From contig NZ_CP110001.1 in the NCBI RefSeq assembly GCF_025947185.1, positions 2,914,001-2,978,000 on the forward strand: 64,000 nt of DNA, in the 5' to 3' direction. The translations under genes and the position numbers were made by a program. The DNA comes from Flavobacterium sp. N2038 (GTDB taxonomy: Bacteria; Bacteroidota; Bacteroidia; Flavobacteriales; Flavobacteriaceae). The notes under the pieces were generated by a model. That model was not told the origin of the DNA and did no database searches. It saw only the letters and a list, made by a program, of their open reading frames with translations. The stretch's first letter is position 1; every line of letters begins with the position of its first letter. Positions 61,901 through 64,000 of the stretch are shown piece by piece.

Positions 61901-64000
61901 TGTTGCTGTATTAAAGGTTGGAAAAGCCAATGAAGAACTTGTACTCAATACAGTAGGATCATTGTCTTTTGTCCAGCTAAAATTAAGATAAGGTACTCCG
62001 TCTACAAAAAGCTTTCCTGTTGTAGAGCCGTTGCATATATTTACAGCTGTAAGTTTTGGTAAACCAAGTTTTTCTACATCAAGTAGTGAATTAACAACAT
62101 TGCCACAGGCATCTGTAACCGTAAAATTATAGATCCCATTAGTTAAACCAGTAAATAAACTATTATTGCCATTATTTACAACAAAAGGACTTCCGTCTTT
62201 AGTAGTGATACCGTATGTATAAGGTTCAACTCCATTATAACCCGCTATCGAAGCATTAAAATGCACTCCATCAGCACATTTAAACGAATACAAATCTTTC
62301 GTTTTTAACTCCGTTCCATTGTAATCAAAAGTAGAAAGAACATCATAGCATTTTTTTCCATAACCATAAACAGCTACACCCGGATACAAACTAAGAGTAC
62401 CAAAAGTTTTTATTATTCGGTAAGTTCCCGACACAGACCATGACCCTTGTTGCTGACCATTAATTAGTGATTGGGCATTTGCAGAGTTTGGAGCATCATT
62501 AGAATAACCTCCTGCTGTAGGATGCCCCCAATTATTACTTAAAGGATCTTTTATTTGCAGCCAATAATAAACATTCTGAATAGACGGAACAAGATTATCA
62601 CCTGTTACACTCAGATTGACATCAAAACTACTACACTTTTGAACTTTAGAGGCTACTACAGTTCCCTGATCATACCCAATAACATTTACATTAGTTGTAA
62701 TAACATGTCCACAATTATCCGTTGTTTCAACCGTATATTGACCACCTGCAACATCATCAAAAACAACATTATAACCATCCGGATAAATTTTGGATGTTAC
62801 ATCAACCGGATAAGTATTTGAAAAACCAGAAGGACCCGAAGTAACTCTCGCGCTTGCAAAAGTATAAGTTGAAGTATTTTGGGATACAGAAAAAGTACCA
62901 TTCCCGGCTCCGCAACCTATTCCCTGAAAGACCCACAATATAGGAGTTGGAGTAGAAACTGTAACATTTTCGTTAATAACAATACCACAAGCATCTGTTA
63001 TACGAACTTGATAAACCCCTTCAGGAATTGGATTTCCGGGCCCGCCAATAAGATTAGAACCCGATGCGCCGCCAATTGAATATCCCGGCGGTGCAGATAT
63101 AACCTCATATGACAAAGGACTTACCATAAATTTAGCACTTAAGGACAAATACGATCCTGAACAATTTGCCGGTAAAACATCTGCAAATACTTCTGCCGGA
63201 GCATTAATATTTTTTGTATCAGTAAATACATTTCCGCAAGCATCTGTAACCTTCAGATCCAATACATAAGGTGTAGTATAAAAAGGAATTGAGGTAGTGA
63301 TATCGTCTGTAGTGCTGCCAAAACGATTCGGACCTGTAATTGTCCTGGTAGTGGTTATATCTGCTCCTCCACCTGGCGGATGAACAATATAATCAAAAGT
63401 AAGCGGGTAAACCATCACATTACTATCTGCTCCCGCTTTTAAAAATTGTCTAAAATCACCATAACCACAAGCAGTTCTTTCGGTATTATAACTGCTGTTT
63501 GATTCAAATATAACATTGGGTGTAAACGTAGTCAGCGTTACTGTTTTAGTAACAATTTCACCACAATTATCTGTAACTGACACCACATAAGAGCCACCTG
63601 TAAGCCCCGTGAAAGAGCTGCCCGATTGTGGACCAATAGCCATAGGGCCAGTAATTCTATAAGCGTTGGTAGCCGATGGAGTTCCCGTATTAATGGTTAT
63701 ATCGATCGCCCCTGAATTTGGGCAGGTTTCATCTGTTTTAGTTATCGTAAAAGTTAACGGATTTACATTGGCATTTATATTACCATTCCAAACCTGAGAA
63801 TTGCTTATACTTCCGGCTTTACTTTGAATTGCATTAATGCGATAAACCCCTCCGCTAAGTCCTGTTACAGAATTGCTTGTTGTTGTAACTATTGCAGTTG
63901 TAAAATTAGGCGCTTTGTAAATTGCATATGTTACAGTGGCAGCAGGATCAGTTCCAGTAGTGCCAAATGATAATGCCCCATTATTCCTGCAACTCTCTGC
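58955..64000 (-). CDS. Giant T9SS type-B adhesin with repeats (5' end outside window)
   Basis: The frame is open from 64000 down to the stop at 58955-58957; the ATG at 63643 is internal, since coding continues upstream (TCPNSGAIDITINTG and on) to the window edge. At least 1680 residues are visible. The N-terminal half has many Cys-rich SprB-like repeats of the type GxYxVxVTDxCG. Seven repeats of about 80 residues follow (59840-61545, signature TQPTCxxxTGSFTITNYD...SISAAGVVTAPAG). Two Ig-like repeats of about 85 residues come next (TLNTDGTITVAP). The end is the type-B CTD (about 59250-58955: VSPNGDGKNDVFRIDGLECFPDN, VEIYNRWGVLVF, GTYYYILKYKD). It is a cell-surface adhesin exported by T9SS, with the SprF- and OmpA-like genes downstream. 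Confidence 0.95.
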   Translation of the reverse strand, partial: AESCRNNGALSFGTTGTDPAATVTYAIYKAPNFTTAIVTTTSNSVTGLSGGVYRINAIQSKAGSISNSQVWNGNINANVNPLTFTITKTDETCPNSGAIDITINTGTPSATNAYRITGPMAIGPQSGSSFTGLTGGSYVVSVTDNCGEIVTKTVTLTTFTPNVIFESNSSYNTERTACGYGDFRQFLKAGADSNVMVYPLTFDYIVHPPGGGADITTTRTITGPNRFGSTTDDITTSIPFYTTPYVLDLKVTDACGNVFTDTKNINAPAEVFADVLPANCSGSYLSLSAKFMVSPLSYEVISAPPGYSIGGASGSNLIGGPGNPIPEGVYQVRITDACGIVINENVTVSTPTPILWVFQGIGCGAGNGTFSVSQNTSTYTFASARVTSGPSGFSNTYPVDVTSKIYPDGYNVVFDDVAGGQYTVETTDNCGHVITTNVNVIGYDQGTVVASKVQKCSSFDVNLSVTGDNLVPSIQNVYYWLQIKDPLSNNWGHPTAGGYSNDAPNSANAQSLINGQQQGSWSVSGTYRIIKTFGTLSLYPGVAVYGYGKKCYDVLSTFDYNGTELKTKDLYSFKCADGVHFNASIAGYNGVEPYTYGITTKDGSPFVVNNGNNSLFTGLTNGIYNFTVTDACGNVVNSLLDVEKLGLPKLTAVNICNGSTTGKLFVDGVPYLNFSWTKDNDPTVLSTSSSLAFPTFNTATDAGVYHVRLTSSTPGSCVNVVLDYKITPNLDNPNSGANSSTPVCRSVASLDLNTLLPATADSYGVWEETTSPSSGNLNGSIWSPSLSATGSFTFTYTVNGLCSGTSVSTYTVVNTAAPAAPTAKVTQPDCTVNTGIITITAPVAGSDITFTLTGINPVVAAVTNTTGIFSGLSSGSYEVTASAGACRSSASNFTVNMQPVTPAIALFSAVTQPNCSTDTGSFTITNYNAAMTYTFTPDTGLSISAAGVVTAPAGTYTATVRDAISGCTSAASASVVINVQPVTPVTPTLGNTTQPTCTIATGSFTITNYDAAYTYTVTPTTGVSISAAGVVTAPAGTYTVKAALGTCTSGPSAGITINVQPATPLQPLLGTVTQPTTCASPNGSFAITNYDAAYTYTITPTTGVNISATGVVTAPAGTYTVTAALGACSSVPSLSAVINGAPSAPAPALFSVVTQPTCSTDTGSFTITNYDATMTYTFTPNTGVSISATGVVTAPAGTYTATVRDANSGCISAASASVVINVQPVTPVTPTLGNTTQPTCTIATGSFAITNYDVAYTYTVTPTTGVSISAAGVVTAPAGSYTVTATFGACSSVPSLSVVINGAPSAPAPALFSAVTQPTCSTDTGSFTITNYDAAMTYTFTPNTGVSISATGVVTAPAGTYTAIVRDAISGCISSVSNSVIIQPAICAKNDDYSLTPINGKDGGKTSSVLVNDTLNGLPVQIEEVNLTGITLPSGLTLNTDGTITVAPDTAAGNYVVTYRICEKLNPSNCDTTTVNVVVEETVIRATADDYTSMPFNEKEGGTTPNVLSNDTLNGEIVTPSEVNLTGVNIPTGFTLNTDGTITVAPNTSAGNYSITYSICEKLNPANCDTTTVTIVIEPSCIIEVFNAVSPNGDGKNDVFRIDGLECFPDNTVEIYNRWGVLVFGIDHYNNSERAFKGISDGRVTMNQSEGLPVGTYYYILKYKDNASQSHSKAGYLYLSR
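59840..61545 (-). repeat. Seven coding tandem repeats of about 240 bp in the adhesin gene
   Basis: Seven units of roughly 80 codons share CxxxTGSFxITNYD and SISAxGVVTAPAGxYT. They follow a two-unit higher order: the pair at about 60110-60340 plus 60340-60580 repeats in the next pair with only scattered changes. Long near-identical DNA blocks of about 480 bp allow unequal recombination, so repeat number is likely to vary between strains and may be miscounted in short-read assemblies. Confidence 0.85.

Overview
The window comes from the chromosome of an AT-rich member of the Bacteroidota, most probably Flavobacterium or a close relative. The evidence is a type IX secretion (T9SS) type-B surface protein with its PorP/SprF and OmpA partners, an outer-membrane beta-barrel family receptor, promoters of the TTG-N19-22-TAnnTTTG kind, and phenylalanyl-tRNA synthetase and adenine phosphoribosyltransferase of flavobacterial type. 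Genus is inferred from gene content only; no rRNA is present.

Layout. 1-5081 is a tripartite RND efflux operon (adaptor cut by the window edge, permease with a one-base frameshift, TolC-like channel), followed by a bestrophin-like channel. 6046-10192 is an AraC regulator facing a DUF779 / alcohol dehydrogenase / aldehyde dehydrogenase operon. 10467-13662 is housekeeping: pheT, apt and a tRNA-Arg(ACG) with an unusual elbow pair. 13968-21012 is a minus-strand carbonyl/oxidative-stress cluster (alpha/beta hydrolase, nitroreductase, AraC regulator with an in-frame amber codon, NAD-dependent epimerase-like protein, ALDH3-type dehydrogenase, acetoacetate-decarboxylase-like protein, DJ-1/PfpI protein). 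Three copies of one dyad motif mark it as a small regulon.

21.4-36.7 kb is accessory DNA. It holds a two-gene module (papain-like amidase plus glutamine-synthetase-fold amidoligase) bracketed by related direct sequences, several orphan genes, an XRE regulator, and a seven-gene operon with LysM, two DUF4280/PAAR-like proteins, an 861-aa effector-like protein and three envelope proteins that may be immunity factors. 36.8-45.7 kb lies between two 96 percent identical 104-bp direct repeats, one of which is the 3' end of a beta-CASP nuclease gene. It carries an amidohydrolase, an SGNH hydrolase with a winged-helix repressor circuit, a PAP2/phosphoethanolamine-transferase pair beside a decayed response regulator, and an aldo/keto reductase.

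45.7-64 kb holds the beta-CASP nuclease paired with an ATP-cone/restriction-endonuclease-like protein, a response regulator and an outer-membrane receptor that both use TTG starts, a CBM9/DOMON-like protein, a TPR/LuxR regulator, a lipoprotein, and the OmpA - PorP/SprF - giant repeat adhesin operon, which runs off the right edge.

The leads I rate highest are the amidase-amidoligase module (21743-24450), the LysM/PAAR-like/effector operon (29768-36553), the 104-bp repeats bounding about 8.9 kb, the three-copy dyad operator of the stress cluster, and the duplicated GTTTG-N5-CAAAC operator.
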